A DNA stretch of 64,000 nucleotides from Blastobasis lacticolella (GCA_905147135.1 LR990049.1:12479428-12543427); one strand, 5' to 3'; positions 1-10,925 are shown, numbered from the stretch's first letter. Translations and numbers: made by a program. The notes: generated by a model from the sequence alone, not told the origin.

Positions 1-60
1 AACACGTGGGGGAGGCCTATGTTCAGCAGTGGATGTCCTGTAGCTGGAATGATTCTGATG
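1..60 (+). mobile_element. 3' end of an RTE-type LINE (fragment)
   Basis: One frame reads [10 protein letters not shown], the typical end of the endonuclease-reverse transcriptase protein of RTE-like LINEs in Lepidoptera (recognised from memory). It is followed by a TGAT-rich tail. The fragment enters from outside the window and stops about 40 bases before the splice acceptor of the PDZ exon. It is non-functional here, but its tail may supply part of the intron end of the host gene. Confidence 0.6.
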
Positions 61-100
61 ATTGTGAATGGTCCTCACGTACCTACCTATCGCATTCCAG

Positions 101-230
101 GTGACGAGGTGCTCGCAGTCAACGGGCAGGCCTGCCATGAGCTGGCGCACGTGGAGGCGCTCCAACTTTTCAAGGCTGTGCGCAGCGGGCCCATAGAACT
201 TCGGCTCTGCAGGCGGGTGAAGACCTCGCA
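101..230 (+). CDS. PDZ-domain exon of a host gene (partial, internal exon)
   Basis: The 130-base exon encodes about 43 residues covering the second half of a PDZ domain, a module that binds C-terminal peptides of partner proteins at membranes and junctions. Visible elements are GDEVLAVNG, the final strand-loop signature; [12 protein letters not shown], the alphaB helix whose leading His is typical of class I PDZ domains; and [10 protein letters not shown], the last strand. An acceptor (…CGCATTCCAG) ends at 100 and a consensus donor GTGAGT starts at 231. The frame enters after one base of a codon and leaves after two. If not spliced, the frame would stop at 232-234, so a terminal exon is possible but less likely. 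The first half of the domain must lie upstream, outside the window. The parent gene cannot be named; PDZD2/IL16-like or other multi-PDZ scaffold proteins are possible. No further exon was recognised downstream, so the rest of the window is probably intron or intergenic. Confidence 0.75.
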
Positions 231-523
231 GTGAGTATGATATATGCAGTGCAATGCACACCACTTATTCCTAGTTCAGAAATTCCTGTCCATTCAGGGT
301 TCAGAGGCAAAAAGTAACGCTGAGTTTTGACACTCAGGTTGTCTGTCAGTGATGGCGTCTGAGAGATTTTTGTATCAGTGGTTGGACTACACCTACCTAA
401 GTAGGTCCTACCTAGTAGAAACAAACTTTACAACATCATCAGATCCCCAAAATAGCCACAAAATATCTACCCATTTAGTGGCTACTTAATGAAAGGACTT
501 TTTTTAGGTACACAAGAAAGATT
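231..523. other. Proximal intron, no feature
   Basis: AT-rich sequence following the PDZ exon donor. No conserved repeat or coding segment was recognised. Confidence 0.5.
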
Positions 524-904
524 TATAATAGGACCACGATAAGAACGTATTGACTAACAGTAGTAGAAATTATAAAGTCTGGATATGGCAATAATCTGGG
601 GATTATCTGTCCTTGTCAGTCCTTGTCAGGCCTTCTTGTAGACATTCAGTTATTTGGTCACGATTAGCTTGAACTTTTGTCTAAATTATTAATCAAGCTG
701 AAAATTATCTCCCGCACTTCCTTTTTAATTGTTTTGACCATTATTTAATAATATTTTTCATAACTCACGAAAATAAACAATCCTACTGAAATCGAATTGT
801 TTGTTATAACTTTTATGAATGACGTTCGACGGATAAAACTTGGCATAAGTTGCACATACAGGGATATTTTTTTAACTATTCTGACTTAGCGTGGTCTTAT
901 TATA
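524..904 (+). mobile_element. TIR element, family A, copy 1 (381 bp)
   Basis: The left end TATAATAGGACCACGATAAG and the reverse complement of the right end, TATAATAAGACCACGCTAAG, match at 18 of 20 bases. No coding frame lies inside. A second, inverted copy lies at 26121-26837; both share terminal and subterminal blocks, including a CTGTCCTTGTCAGT block and an ACTTTTATGAATGACGTTC block. Possible TA flanks would fit a Tc1/mariner-type non-autonomous element, but the duplication is ambiguous because the TIR itself begins with TA. Confidence 0.7.
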
Positions 905-1025
905 TCTACGTAAACTCGGTGTAATCTTCCAGGCAGTGATTTCCCATTGCTCAGTATTTCTCTAACTTCGACAGAGAACGAAAATTTTCAACATTCTCGT
1001 ACCTAGCTCAAAGATTTTACAAGCA

Positions 1026-1250
1026 AAACTGGCAGTGGGCTGGTCACATTTCTCGTAGAACCGATGACCATTGGGGTAGACGTGTTCTGAAGTGGAGGCC
1101 TGGGCTGGTTACATTTGACGTAAAACCGATAACATTGGCGTTGAAATGGTCTCAAGTGAGGCCACGATTGAGCAATTGCAGTGCGTGTGATCTGTGTCCA
1201 CACAGTTAGGGCGACGATCTTGCAAAACGGCTGGCAATAACTAAATGAGC
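1026..1250 (+). pseudogene. Decayed RTE-type LINE ORF2 C-terminus with internal duplication
   Basis: One frame from 1026 reads WQWAGHISRRTDDHW and GRRVLKWRP, the familiar C-terminal stretch of the RTE endonuclease-reverse transcriptase. The segment at 1037-1100 is then repeated imperfectly at 1101-1163, with substitutions that break the frame. A later stretch matches the following TDDL part of the same protein. No endonuclease or RT motif remains, so this is a dead fragment. Confidence 0.65.
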
Positions 1251-1280
1251 AAAAGTGCAAAACTGGGGACTAATCTAAGG

Positions 1281-1389
1281 CCCTTTCTAATTGGCAACAG
1301 TCGTACGACCATGGTCGTGAGACGGGCGGTTTTAAGGTCTCCTATTGGCCGAGCCACGTCCGTCGTACGACCGTTGCCAATTGACTGCC
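1281..1389. mobile_element. Short palindromic MITE, family B, copy 1
   Basis: About 109 bp flanked by inverted ends: CTAATTGGCAAC on the left and GTTGCCAATT on the right. The interior has CGTACGACC and the core CTCCTATTGGCCGA. Related copies lie near 33103, 39687, 48912 and 50193. Non-coding. Confidence 0.7.
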
Positions 1390-2371
1390 GTTGTCGTGGG
1401 CAGTGATGTGATGATGAACCTAAAGCAATATAAAATTTCCTTTTTTCAGATCAACCAAAGCAAAATCTTGTACAGATCTTCTGAATGACGACGAGTGAAC
1501 TACGCTTAAATAATTTTATTCATAAAGTCGTATATTGCATGACAAGTGTTAGTAGTATGCCGTTATAGTTAAATGCATGCTGTTGTATTGTCATAAACTG
1601 TTACTGAATATTCATTAATTAATTTGTAGACTACAATTTTGTGTCTCTAATTGACATAAGTAGTTTATTTAAGATGCACAAATTTTATCTGAAATATTTA
1701 CCGTGAATTGAGTGTATGGACATCAGTAGGTAACTATAGGACTGTAGAACGTAACGTGCGTTTTGCGCAGAATGTAGGTAGAAGTTATAATGTAAATTCA
1801 TTTAAAAGTATCTAATGTAAGATAGTTGAGAATTAATATTTGCTATGAAATAGCTGTACCTACATTACATCGTTTTAGGCATCTGTATAAAACTGCCACG
1901 CGAATTTACCTTGAATTGTGAGGTAAAATGTAAATGCACTTACTTCTACCTCTTACTAAATCTTGGGGTAAGATGTCTGATTATCAGTGTTGCCCACTTA
2001 TCAGTTATGTCACTCGAATTAACTGGCGACATAAAAATTACTATAACCTATTGGAAAAAAATTAATGACCAATATTACCCCGCAATTTAAAGTAACCCCG
2101 GTCTACCGTACCACTGCTGTAGTTGGTATTCTGTATCTGCAGTTTTTCATTGTACGCTTGCTATTCTTTAAGCTCGCCATAATCCAACGAAAACGAAAAA
2201 AGTTGCAAAAAATTGGCGGACGTTTCGGATCACTAGCTTAGAGTGTAGCCCCCATAAATCTAGATTTTTTTCTGTACATCTTACATCTATGGTAGTCCCA
2301 TTGATTTGACATTACACGATCGCTGGAGAACGCGCAAAATAAGTCTGCACTTAGGTTACAGCGTCGTACCT
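1390..2371. other. AT-rich stretch without recognised feature
   Basis: No frame above 60 codons and no repeat that I recognise; TA-rich with scattered GTAGGTA words. Confidence 0.5.
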
Positions 2372-2523
2372 GGGGTCCTATTTTTGAACCGCTCGCATCC
2401 ACGTGAGCGCTCGCCTTCTAATGCCTGTCTTTTCTATCTCTAGCAACTTACCACGAATGTGAAAGAGACAGGTAGCGCACGTGAGCGCTCGCGTGGATGC
2501 AAGCGGTTCAAGAATAGGGCCCC
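2372..2523. mobile_element. TIR MITE, family C, copy 1
   Basis: The left end is GGGGTCCTATTTTTGAACC and the reverse complement of the right end is GGGGCCCTATTCTTGAACC. The arms continue inward with CGCTCGCATCCACGTGAGCG and its counterpart, so most of the element folds back on itself around a CTTTTCTATCTC centre. Copies at 2677-2801 and 35440-35582 share the …TTTTTGAA(T/A)…CGCTCG ends. Confidence 0.75.
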
Positions 2524-2530
2524 TAGAGAC

Positions 2531-2648
2531 CTATTATCACTCGGTGACATCTTGAATTTGCCATGTTTTGTAGCCACAAATCTCCATTAAAATGACACTG
2601 AATCTTTACAGATTTGTGGCTTGAGAAAATATCACTGCGCGATAATAG
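2531..2648. mobile_element. Small nested palindrome element (118 bp)
   Basis: The outer inverted ends are CTATTATC (2531) and GATAATAG (ending 2648). The inner perfect 11-base arms are GCCACAAATCT at 2573-2583 and AGATTTGTGGC at 2610-2620. It sits exactly between two family C copies. Probably a foldback MITE; superfamily unknown. Confidence 0.55.
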
Positions 2649-2676
2649 TACGACTTGATTTATCTTGCGTGAATCT

Positions 2677-2801
2677 GGGGCTCTATTTTTGAATCGCTCG
2701 ACTCAATTCCAAGGGTATTCAATTTTGATTTTCAAATAAAATATTCAATATTTTTTTAATCACATTGGGAACTCCGAAAGTGTGCGGTTCAAAAATAGGG
2801 G
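2677..2801. mobile_element. TIR MITE, family C, copy 3 (divergent)
   Basis: The left end is GGGGCTCTATTTTTGAATCG and the right end reads TGTGCGGTTCAAAAATAGGG, which is complementary to it. The interior is AT-rich and unlike the two other copies, so only the terminal parts are conserved. Confidence 0.6.
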
Positions 2802-4080
2802 AAATCAGCATCATGCATCAACCAACAAAATTTTTAAAACCGTAAATAAAAATTGAAAACCGTTCGAATCGAGGCAAGCAATTTAAAAATACCCCTGGGG
2901 TTATAAACCCCTTCTTTTTTAAATATCTTCTGGTATCTTCTTTCAAAAAGCTCGCACTATAGTTGTTTTCAATTTACTTACTCTATGCTCACCAAGTTTT
3001 ACTTATTATTATAAAAAATCATTATCAAAGTAATCGAATAATAAGTACAACATTAATTAATGAATTTAAGAAAATGTGCCATGTACATTATTAATACCTG
3101 CATTTCGTTCCGAGAAAGATACATTGAAAATCAATTCGAGTAATAAATTAAATCTGTACCTGATTGATTAAAATTACATTTCTGTCATGAAAAAAGCTCA
3201 AAGTGTAGTAAATACCTAACACAGAGTATCCCAAAGATAACAATTAGGTGTGTTTTCTTAACAATTTATTTTTATATTTCCTGGTTAAAGTTTCGTAGGC
3301 ATTTATAATAAGTAGACATATGAGTGATTGTTAACTTTTGAATGGAGTAATTGTAGATCTTTGTAAATCATCGCTATCGCGAATTTTAAATAGTTACTTA
3401 CACTAAGTTATACTATAAGTTCATTTAAATTGGAAATTAGTACTTTTCGATGTGCAATAATAAGTAAAACATTATTAACGAGTAGAAAATCTTAGTACGA
3501 GATTATAAAAACTCTTAGTAGAAAAATTCTTTAATAATTTGCTTGCTATAGAACATGTTATAAAGCAATGGTATGTTATTAAACTGTGATAGTTGATTTT
3601 CGAAATTTGAAAGCACAAAGTAGCAACAAGGTAGCTGTAATTAATTTGCATTGTTAAAGAACGTTGACTAAAGAATTTGTAATTCACTAAATGCTTATTT
3701 GGAATATTTCTGATTGAATCTAAGTAGGCTTGAATTAAAAGAAACGCACTCAGCATAATTCTCATGTTTTTCTTACACTTTATATTTTATAGCCGAAATT
3801 AATGACATTTAAAATTATAAATGAGATCTGATCACATTATAGATTTTAGATATCGAGGTTGCAGATTATTATAAAATCTTGACAATATTTTAATTATGTA
3901 GATAAACAAATTATTTTTAATTATTTTTTACCTTGAAGAAAATTGTGGTTATATTTTATTCTTACATTATTCCTACATATCACTGATTTATGAATGATAG
4001 TACTGATTAATTTTATCTAAAATAAAACTTATGAAATTATACTTTGCCATATTTTATTTACCTGCCTATTTTTTAAACCA
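2802..4080. other. AT-rich stretch without recognised feature
   Basis: Very AT-rich. A 96-codon minus frame (3475-3765) is low-complexity and shows no domain. Confidence 0.5.
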
Positions 4081-4084
4081 CTCA

Positions 4085-4300
4085 GGAGGAAAAAGCAGTA
4101 AGAGCAAGAATAGAAAGGCTGACGGACCCTGGCTAAAGACGCTTGAAGCTGGGACTGACCGCTTGTGTGATGATCATGCAGTCATCATCATTATCAGACC
4201 CACTGCTGGGCATAGGCCTCCCCCAGAGATCTCCACAAAGGCCGGTCCTGCCTTTACCTGTATCCATTTTCTCTTTGGCTTGATTCTTAAGTGCCAAGAT
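4085..4300 (+). mobile_element. LINE 3' fragment with CCACTGCTGGGCATAGGCC tail
   Basis: It starts with a decayed stretch of LINE ORF2 C-terminus (a GGGACTGACCGCT…GATGATCATGC block also found near 13760), followed by CATCATCATTATCAG and CCACTGCTGGGCATAGGCC. The latter is a widespread lepidopteran LINE 3' tail (from memory). The frame through it is not functional. Confidence 0.6.
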
Positions 4301-5350
4301 TGGAAGGTGCCGAGCTGGATGAATTTATTAAAGAATATTTTAACACTGAGATTTCAAAACCTCGGCCACACATGCAGACTAAGTACGTATCTATGACAAA
4401 ACCCTCCACCACTAATGTGGAGAAGAGCGGCTCGTAAGTGAAGCAGTGGGTTATCTATTTAAAGGCTGATCATCATGATACGAATTTGAGACGACACGAT
4501 ATCCTATGAGCGTTTAAAAAGATTATATCTTGCGGCATCAATGGAACTAAATGTGGATCTACGCCCCATACAAATGGGCTAATAGTACAAAGTAGGAACT
4601 TTTCAACGCATGAAACCTTAAACGCAAAACACATGAAAATCGCCAACTCGAAGAGAATAAGCGACATCTGTGAGAATAACGTAACTGCATGTTGTATTGT
4701 AAGTACAGTATCATTCTACTATGGAATACCATTACTCAACAACGGTGAGTTGCTAGTAAGTAATCACGATAAGCCAAATCTCAATAGATGGCGCTGTTTA
4801 TACTTTTTGTGCCTGTAGTCTGGGTTTAAAAATACATATATTGGAGTTTCTATGTAAGGCTGTTCATCCATATTCTGTGCTAAGGCATTATTAGAAAAGT
4901 GGTTTCCTTTCGTGTGGATTGGAAGGGGGGGGGGGTTACTTTATGAGGATTATAAGGCAAAGTCTGCTACACCCAGTCGGAAATATGTAAGTAGTTACCG
5001 ATAACTCTCTGTGAACAAATATAGAAAGGTGCTCTATTTTTCAAATTCAAAAATTAAAAATTTCAAATAGGTACCGCTCCAGTATTAAAAGATGAGATTT
5101 CAGTTCATATTACGGCGATTATTAAAGTGTTATCTATAATTAATTTGCAAGAAGACAGGTGCCATTGATGTCAGATTGTCGGTGGAAGAACCACTTCTCG
5201 ACATCCGATTGAGTTGATGCATAGGTACTTATGTAAATTCGGTGACAATACAATGTCATGGCGCCAGCGAGTTTATCTGATGATGGAGACGGAACGTGGC
5301 TAAAGGCACTCTCAAACTGTAAAGTACAAGGTAAATCTTACTTTTTTATT
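4301..5350. other. Unmarked stretch with an 11-G run
   Basis: Contains a poly-G run at 4925-4935 and otherwise no recognised repeat or gene. Confidence 0.5.
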
Positions 5351-5354
5351 ATTT

Positions 5355-5510
5355 GTTATTGCCACTGCGGCTCTGGAAAGTATTCTGCGAAAATTTCAAG
5401 TGTCTACCCTATCACGGTTCTAAAGATATGGTCTCGTGACAGACAGCGAAGGCTCAGTAACAGGGTTCCTTTTCTACCCTTCGGGTATGCAACCCTACAA
5501 AGCATGTTTA
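5355..5510 (+). repeat. Dispersed repeat ending AACAGGG…GGGTATGCAACCCT
   Basis: The blocks GACAGACAGCGAAGGCTCAG and AACAGGGTTCC…CCCTTCGGGTATGCAACCCT resemble a repeat common in moths and butterflies (from memory). The class could not be assigned. No coding frame of interest. Confidence 0.45.
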
Positions 5511-5907
5511 ATCACACTTAAAATTAGAGCAATAGAAAACTGGTTTACATCAATAGAAATTTAATTTACATTCATATAAAAGACATCGACAAGGGCGTCG
5601 CCGCGTCGCTCGCATTAAACTCTTTTGTATGAAAAGTCAACATTTTCTTTAATTACATTTAATAATGATAATTATCATGTGGTTGTAAGATTTTCAGCTG
5701 TCATCCGAAACTATGAATGGTAGAATGTTGAAGCTGTCATAATTATTTATGCTTTTCACAGATCTAGAATTTTTTAAGTAATGACGCGCCCTGTTATACT
5801 AATTCATTATTTATCTTATTGATGGCTAGGCGAATGCTAAATAGTTAGTAAATTAGGTTAGTGCTGACCCTTACCATAGCGCTTACTGTGCGCGGCTCAT
5901 GTGTCGC

Positions 5908-6035
5908 GAGCTGTCCACGCCAGATGAGCCACGTGACAGCGTATACGCCGCGTCAGCGTATACGCCGCGTCAGCGTATACGCCGCGTCAGCGTATATGCC
6001 GCGTCAGCGTATTTTAAGCTCCTGTGTGGACAGCA
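5908..6035. repeat. 17-bp minisatellite between inverted GAGCTGTCCAC arms
   Basis: Four tandem units of GTATACGCCGCGTCAGC run from 5941 to 6008; the last unit carries one change (GTATAT). The array is flanked by GAGCTGTCCACGC at about 5909 and GTGTGGACAGCAC at about 6022, which are inverted copies. The unit contains the palindrome GTATAC. It could be a foldback element whose interior expanded. The ORF across it is a by-product of the repeat. Confidence 0.75.
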
Positions 6036-6715
6036 CGATTCAAAAGCACGACACACAAAGAGATTGGAAAGTTAGCTACCATCATGGTTAGTGTAGACCG
6101 GATGGGTAAAATGCGTGGCAACCGTCAGTCCAAACTGAAAAACTGTTTCCAGTCTAAACTGGAAAAAAAAAATTCTGCTCTGTGACGACATTTGAGCCAC
6201 GTTAACGTATTTTGAGTTTTAGTGAGGTCAGTCGCAGTAAGAAGATCATTTGATCACTACGCCCTCCGTGCTTCGAAGGGCACGTTATGCCATCGATTTG
6301 CTTTGAGGTATTGATAGCTACTCGAAACACCTTCACCAGAGTGATGCCTCTCTACTTAGTATACCTACGGTTGCCAAAGAGTAATATCAGAACAGCTAAA
6401 CAGATTTAGATGCTATTGTCTTCATTTTACTTTTTGTAAGCTATATTATCGGAATAATCATTCTTACGCATTATTACTACTTTTTCTTCGAATCGCTCGG
6501 ATGTTAGTTTATTACCGCCAATTGAATGTAAGTGCGATGTGAAACTTTCACTCTCCACTGGAACAATGGCCATAGCGAGGCGTCATCAGTAGTCAATTTC
6601 ATGGTGCAATGTGCGAGGAAACCACCCGATCTCCGCGCTAATGTCATTGTTGTTACGGCCCTGCCTTTCTTTTACACTTACTTCTGATAATTGCTTTAAT
6701 AATTATTATCGTTAT
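6036..6715. other. Unmarked stretch with short hairpin
   Basis: TTTCCAGT (6146-6153) and ACTGGAAA (6158-6165) form a small hairpin. TGAGCCACGT at 6193 echoes the left flank of the minisatellite. Nothing else was recognised. Confidence 0.45.
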
Positions 6716-6985
6716 CTACGGTAGAGAGGACGAATTATTTATCATCACAGCCCATAACAGTCCACTGCAGGACTTAGGGCCTCTCGCATAAAATGGGAGG
6801 TTTTTCCATAATCTCCACGCTTGGCAGGCGGGTTGGAGGTCGCAGTGTTGTAAATATAACAATGGAAAATGCTGCTGCCCATTTTTCAGCCTTAGACATT
6901 TTGCCTCGAAAACGTTAGTCGCCTTGTACGACACCCACGAGCGTAAGGGGTTGGTGCTATTCTACTTTGCCAGACACTACACGGC
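6716..6985 (+). mobile_element. CATAACAGTCCACTGC-type dispersed LINE/SINE tail, copy 1
   Basis: The blocks CCCATAACAGTCCACTGCAG, AATCTCCACGCTTGGCAGGC, GGTTGGAGGTCGCAGTG and the ending TACGACACCCACGAG…GGTGCTATTCTACTTTGCC are in the order typical of a very common lepidopteran repeat (from memory). Further copies lie at 11063-11405 (split) and 35300-35440 (partial). Confidence 0.65.
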
Positions 6986-6989
6986 TAGA

Positions 6990-8088
6990 CGAATGAATGA
7001 TTGATGAAAAATATCTGTCAATGGAAAAGATGGAAGGGAAACCTTGGTGTTTCGCGAAGTTTATGAAAAAGTCAGCTCTAGAAGACTTTTCATAAAAAGA
7101 CGAGAATTTATGAAACGGCTTAAACATGTGGATGAAGCAACGGCTTCGTGAGTCTGAAGCATCCCTTACAGGTATCTATGCTGCGACTTTGATCAAATCC
7201 AATGTCTAGGTTATCAACTCTTTACTAATATTTTTTTGAAATGATTTGCCCGCAATGCGGTATCGCACTTTCAAGTAATCGCAAGTATGAATTTCGCGCT
7301 AATAATATGGAAAGTCCTGCCAAAAACGAGACGTATGGCTAGTCTCACCAATTTTTGAAATGGAGGATTCTGCTTCACTTAACAGCTGTGAAGTTATTAG
7401 CGACATCGGTCGCATGTGATGTTTATTATGATTATGAATTCTTACATTAGGTACCTACTATAAAACTGACAATTACTCCTATCGATAAAGCTATAAATTG
7501 ACATAAACAAGACGCTAATGAGTACTTAAAGTCTATTTAATTACTCTCTTTACTTAAGAGTTATCTCCAAGTGGTTTATGAAACGCTTAGACTAAATTAA
7601 GTTAATCCGATACGAACGACTAAATACCGTTAACGAATAAATATAGTACTTACTCTTTGGACATATTTTATCTCGTAAGCTGATTTACTGCGTCGATACG
7701 CTAATTTAATTGTGATCTAAAGTCTATACATTTCAGTACAGAGATAGGTGCAGGCGACAGTGAATAAGTACAATTCTAATAGCACGATATATAAAAACTA
7801 TATATGACCACGGCCATGTTCTCGAACTTATTCAGTCTATGACAAAGGGCCATCCAAAACTTATTTTTGCAAGTAGAAGGCACTGAGACAGCCAACCCGC
7901 CTTATGTCAAAAGCATTTGAGCTATACCTATTTGTGTATTTAGTTTCTGTTGTCAATATCTGGCTTTATTATGAAACCCTAGATCTCTAGATAGATAGAT
8001 AATCCTCGTCAGATAAATAGAGCTACATTGTTTTAGTCAGTAGTTCCTGTTGCCACCTTTTATCATCAGACTAGTTCACTCAACACTC
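6990..8088. other. AT-rich stretch without recognised feature
   Basis: No repeat family or coding frame was recognised; (GATA)n-like words occur near 7990. Confidence 0.5.
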
Positions 8089-8142
8089 AAGTCAAATGAC
8101 AATGCAATATTATGGTATCAATATTGCATTGTCATTTGACTT
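8089..8142. repeat. Perfect 23-bp inverted repeat with 8-base loop
   Basis: Left arm 8089-8111 (AAGTCAAATGAC… to …GCAATATT) is exactly complementary to right arm 8120-8142. The spacer is 8112-8119. It would form a strong cruciform or RNA hairpin. Identity of the arms means a young foldback or snap-back synthesis event. Confidence 0.85.
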
Positions 8143-8202
8143 ACATGTGTATTTCTTGCTGCCGATTGTACAATATAAGAGCATAAGTGCATTATCTATC
8201 AT

Positions 8203-8345
8203 TTTGATAATTTATTTATTTATTTATTTATTTAAAAACTTTATTGCACAAATTACAGCAATTGGCGGACTTAAAGCCATTGAGGCTTTGTCTAACAGTC
8301 AACCAGCAGACCATGCAGAGAGTGATTAAGTAGGTGCTAACAGGA
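8203..8345 (-). mobile_element. LINE 3' end with (AAAT)n tail, reverse orientation
   Basis: On the minus strand the sequence ends with a TTGTGCAATAAAGTTT polyadenylation context followed by a run of AAAT units (8208-8234 on plus as ATTT). Upstream is a GGCGGACTTAAAGCC block. This matches 3' ends of lepidopteran non-LTR elements (from memory). Confidence 0.55.
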
Positions 8346-8479
8346 CAACATTGATATAAGTGAAAAAAATATAAGATTAAATTAAATTAAATTGAATACT
8401 ATAAATACAATTACTATTTAAAAAAAAAAATACAATAAACATATACCTATTACGATAATCATTTCCTTTGCATGTCGGG

Positions 8480-8830
8480 AATCTTCCAGCTGTCCGCACG
8501 AGCCGCTTTGGTTGAACCTTTATAATGCGTACGGCTAAGGAATGGAAGACGTTACCTACTAGTGTGTTCTCTGATTATTATAATCTGGACGCGTTTAAGG
8601 CTAGAGTGAATAAATAGGCTGTTTCTAGACAAGCATACTGCATCTTCGGTCCCATCGTCACTTAGTACCAGATGAGATAGCGGTCAAATGCCTGACTAGT
8701 CTAATGAAAAAAAGGCCGACACTGCGATCTCCAACTTGCCTCCTAAGCTCAGAGATCAAAGTAAAACCCTCTACGAATGTGGACGGCACTCAAGTCCAAC
8801 AGTGGATTGTTATAGGCAACTGACGTGTTC
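8480..8830 (+). pseudogene. LINE ORF2 C-terminal fragments
   Basis: The frame starting at 8525 reads MRTAKEWKTLPTSVFSDYYN then LDAFKARVNK and a stop. This is the familiar end of a Jockey/CR1-type reverse transcriptase (the RxAxxWNxLPxxVF motif followed by FKxxV). Upstream bases show a decayed earlier part. At 8790 a CAAGTCCAACAGTGGATTG block resembles an RTE 3' end, so two elements may be joined. Confidence 0.6.
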
Positions 8831-10789
8831 GATGAGATCATTTGTTAAAATTTTCGAAAATCAATACTAGCCTACCCTCATCACAATGATTCAGTAGAAT
8901 GTTTCGTTCCGAGAGAAACTTTAAACATAGTGAATCCCCGAGGATTACGCCGAACTGAAATTGGACTACGCAGCTTAGCCCCTGAACAATTAGGTTTTGG
9001 ACAGGTGCGTATCTCACGTGAGCTTTATTAACTGGTATTAAGGTAGAAATTACAATGACATAGAGAAAAACATTCAGTCTGTGAAGCAAAATGAACATGG
9101 AAATGCTTTTGTTTCGGTTAGAGGTTCCAAGGACTTCATGGTTTGAAACTGTATTTATAGAGCGTAAGTATAGAGTGAGTGAAACTAAGGCACATTAATA
9201 AAAAGAAATAGCTTAGATCTAATGAAATGTTGTCACACTTTTAAATATATTATTTGTTTGTTAATATAATTAATAAGAATTACTTATTAATAATTAATAG
9301 AGTCGACGCACCTATAATTAACAAGTCTTTAGATAATATCATTATTATAGATTTTGATACTTATTATTAATTTTTTTAACAAATAACAAATACCTATGAT
9401 TTTAGTGAAATGTTTGTTTTCACTCAGTGTGTGTGTGATGGCAGGTGAAGTATAATATAACAACTTAAAATGCGCCTAGTAGTTTAAATAAAGGGCAAAC
9501 TACGTAGACACGTAGGCCCACTGCAGACGAGGCAATGGCTAGCAGCGTTTTCTGAGCTTACAACACTATTCCCGGTTTGCCGGCTATAGGTACTCCCAAG
9601 GCAAACTTTAGCTGGTAGGCGCCTAGGTCACTTGCGAGTACAGCATAACTCTCTCTGCCTCCCTTCCTCGTTGGACCGGAGGGTGCCATTAAACCCTTTG
9701 CAATAGACGCAAAAACAAACAAAAAATCATACATTCTATGATCGTCGACTTCATAGAGTCTCCAATATCGGAACCTACATCAAACCGTCCATGTCCCACA
9801 CAATATGAATAAGAAATATGGAATACAGAGCGCAGCCTTCAGATTCTAGGTCATTTGTAAACAAAATGACATGACCAAAGCCAGATAAACGACAGAGCCT
9901 CAACCCGTCCGCAATATTCGGAAGGGTTAGCCTATGAGGCTATGTGTTGTGGCAAATGTGGCAAATAGACAGTGGAGGGCTTTAGCCATAAAGCTTGCGG
10001 GCCACGGGTCTTATCCGTGGCCTTCTTTCGAGCCAATTTCCTAAAGTGGTCATTTAGAGGGTTAACAATTCGACTGTAGATATATTTAGGTTGATATTCT
10101 AAGTGAAATGAACGAATCCAAGAATCATAATAGGCCAGTAAATATTTATAGGTATTGTCGTTATTATAACTAAATTGGAATACGTGGACTTATTATTTTT
10201 TATCTACTAGCTGATAAGCAGATTACGTAAATAATGTTAACATTTAATTAAGAATAAGATGTAGATATCTTAGTTTTTTACTAGGGTTTTGATGAAAAAT
10301 TATATGAATGACCTTAAGTATGTCAGTTTCTAATGTAATATTCAACTTAATAACCTAAGCTATGACAGTCAGGATATAAGAGTTGGAGTCATAAATATTA
10401 GGTATAAGTACGTAAGCTTTCAGTGACTACTTACAACATTTATTTTGATTTCAATTTTAGTATTGCTTGCGAATGTTAGGACATTTTGTCCACAACACGT
10501 AAGTTTCATATCATAGGTAGGACATATACTTTTAGGTACTTATTGATATTAAACTCTTGAACCGACGACGCCATTAAGCAGCTAATTACTTTCACTGAAT
10601 TGAAGTATAAAACGAAATTAATGGCACGAGAAAGTTGAACTTATTATTAAATATCTCATGTCGATATCCAAGACATCGAGGACATTAACGCTTTATTTAC
10701 GGATTTAAAGCACCTACTTACATGAACAAGATGTGATTGTTTTTATTTTCATTTTTATTTATTTCAGTCACGTGGTAAGTTTTTTAAGC
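8831..10789. other. Unmarked stretch with hairpin at 10000-10022
   Basis: GGCCACGG (10000-10007) and CCGTGGCC (10015-10022) form an 8-base perfect hairpin. There is a short AAAC-rich run near 9705. Otherwise no recognised element. Confidence 0.45.
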
Positions 10790-10925
10790 TATGCAGTGAC
10801 AAACGAGCAGACAGCCCACCTGATGGTAAGGGGTAACTGTCGCCCATAACATCTACAATTCATACATTAAGGTTGCAGGTAACATAAAGGCAGAATCGCA
10901 GGTGCGTTGTCACTGTGAGGACCTA
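10790..10925 (+). repeat. Dispersed ~140-bp repeat, family D, copy 1
   Basis: The shared blocks are GACAAACGAGCAGACAG, CACCTGATGGTAAGGGG, GGTTGCAGGTAACA and GTGCGTTGTCACTGTGAGG. Copies lie at 44905-45050 (inverted) and 55415-55552. The CACCTGATGGTAA block also occurs in Jockey-type 3' tails, so this is probably a retroelement tail. Confidence 0.65.
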
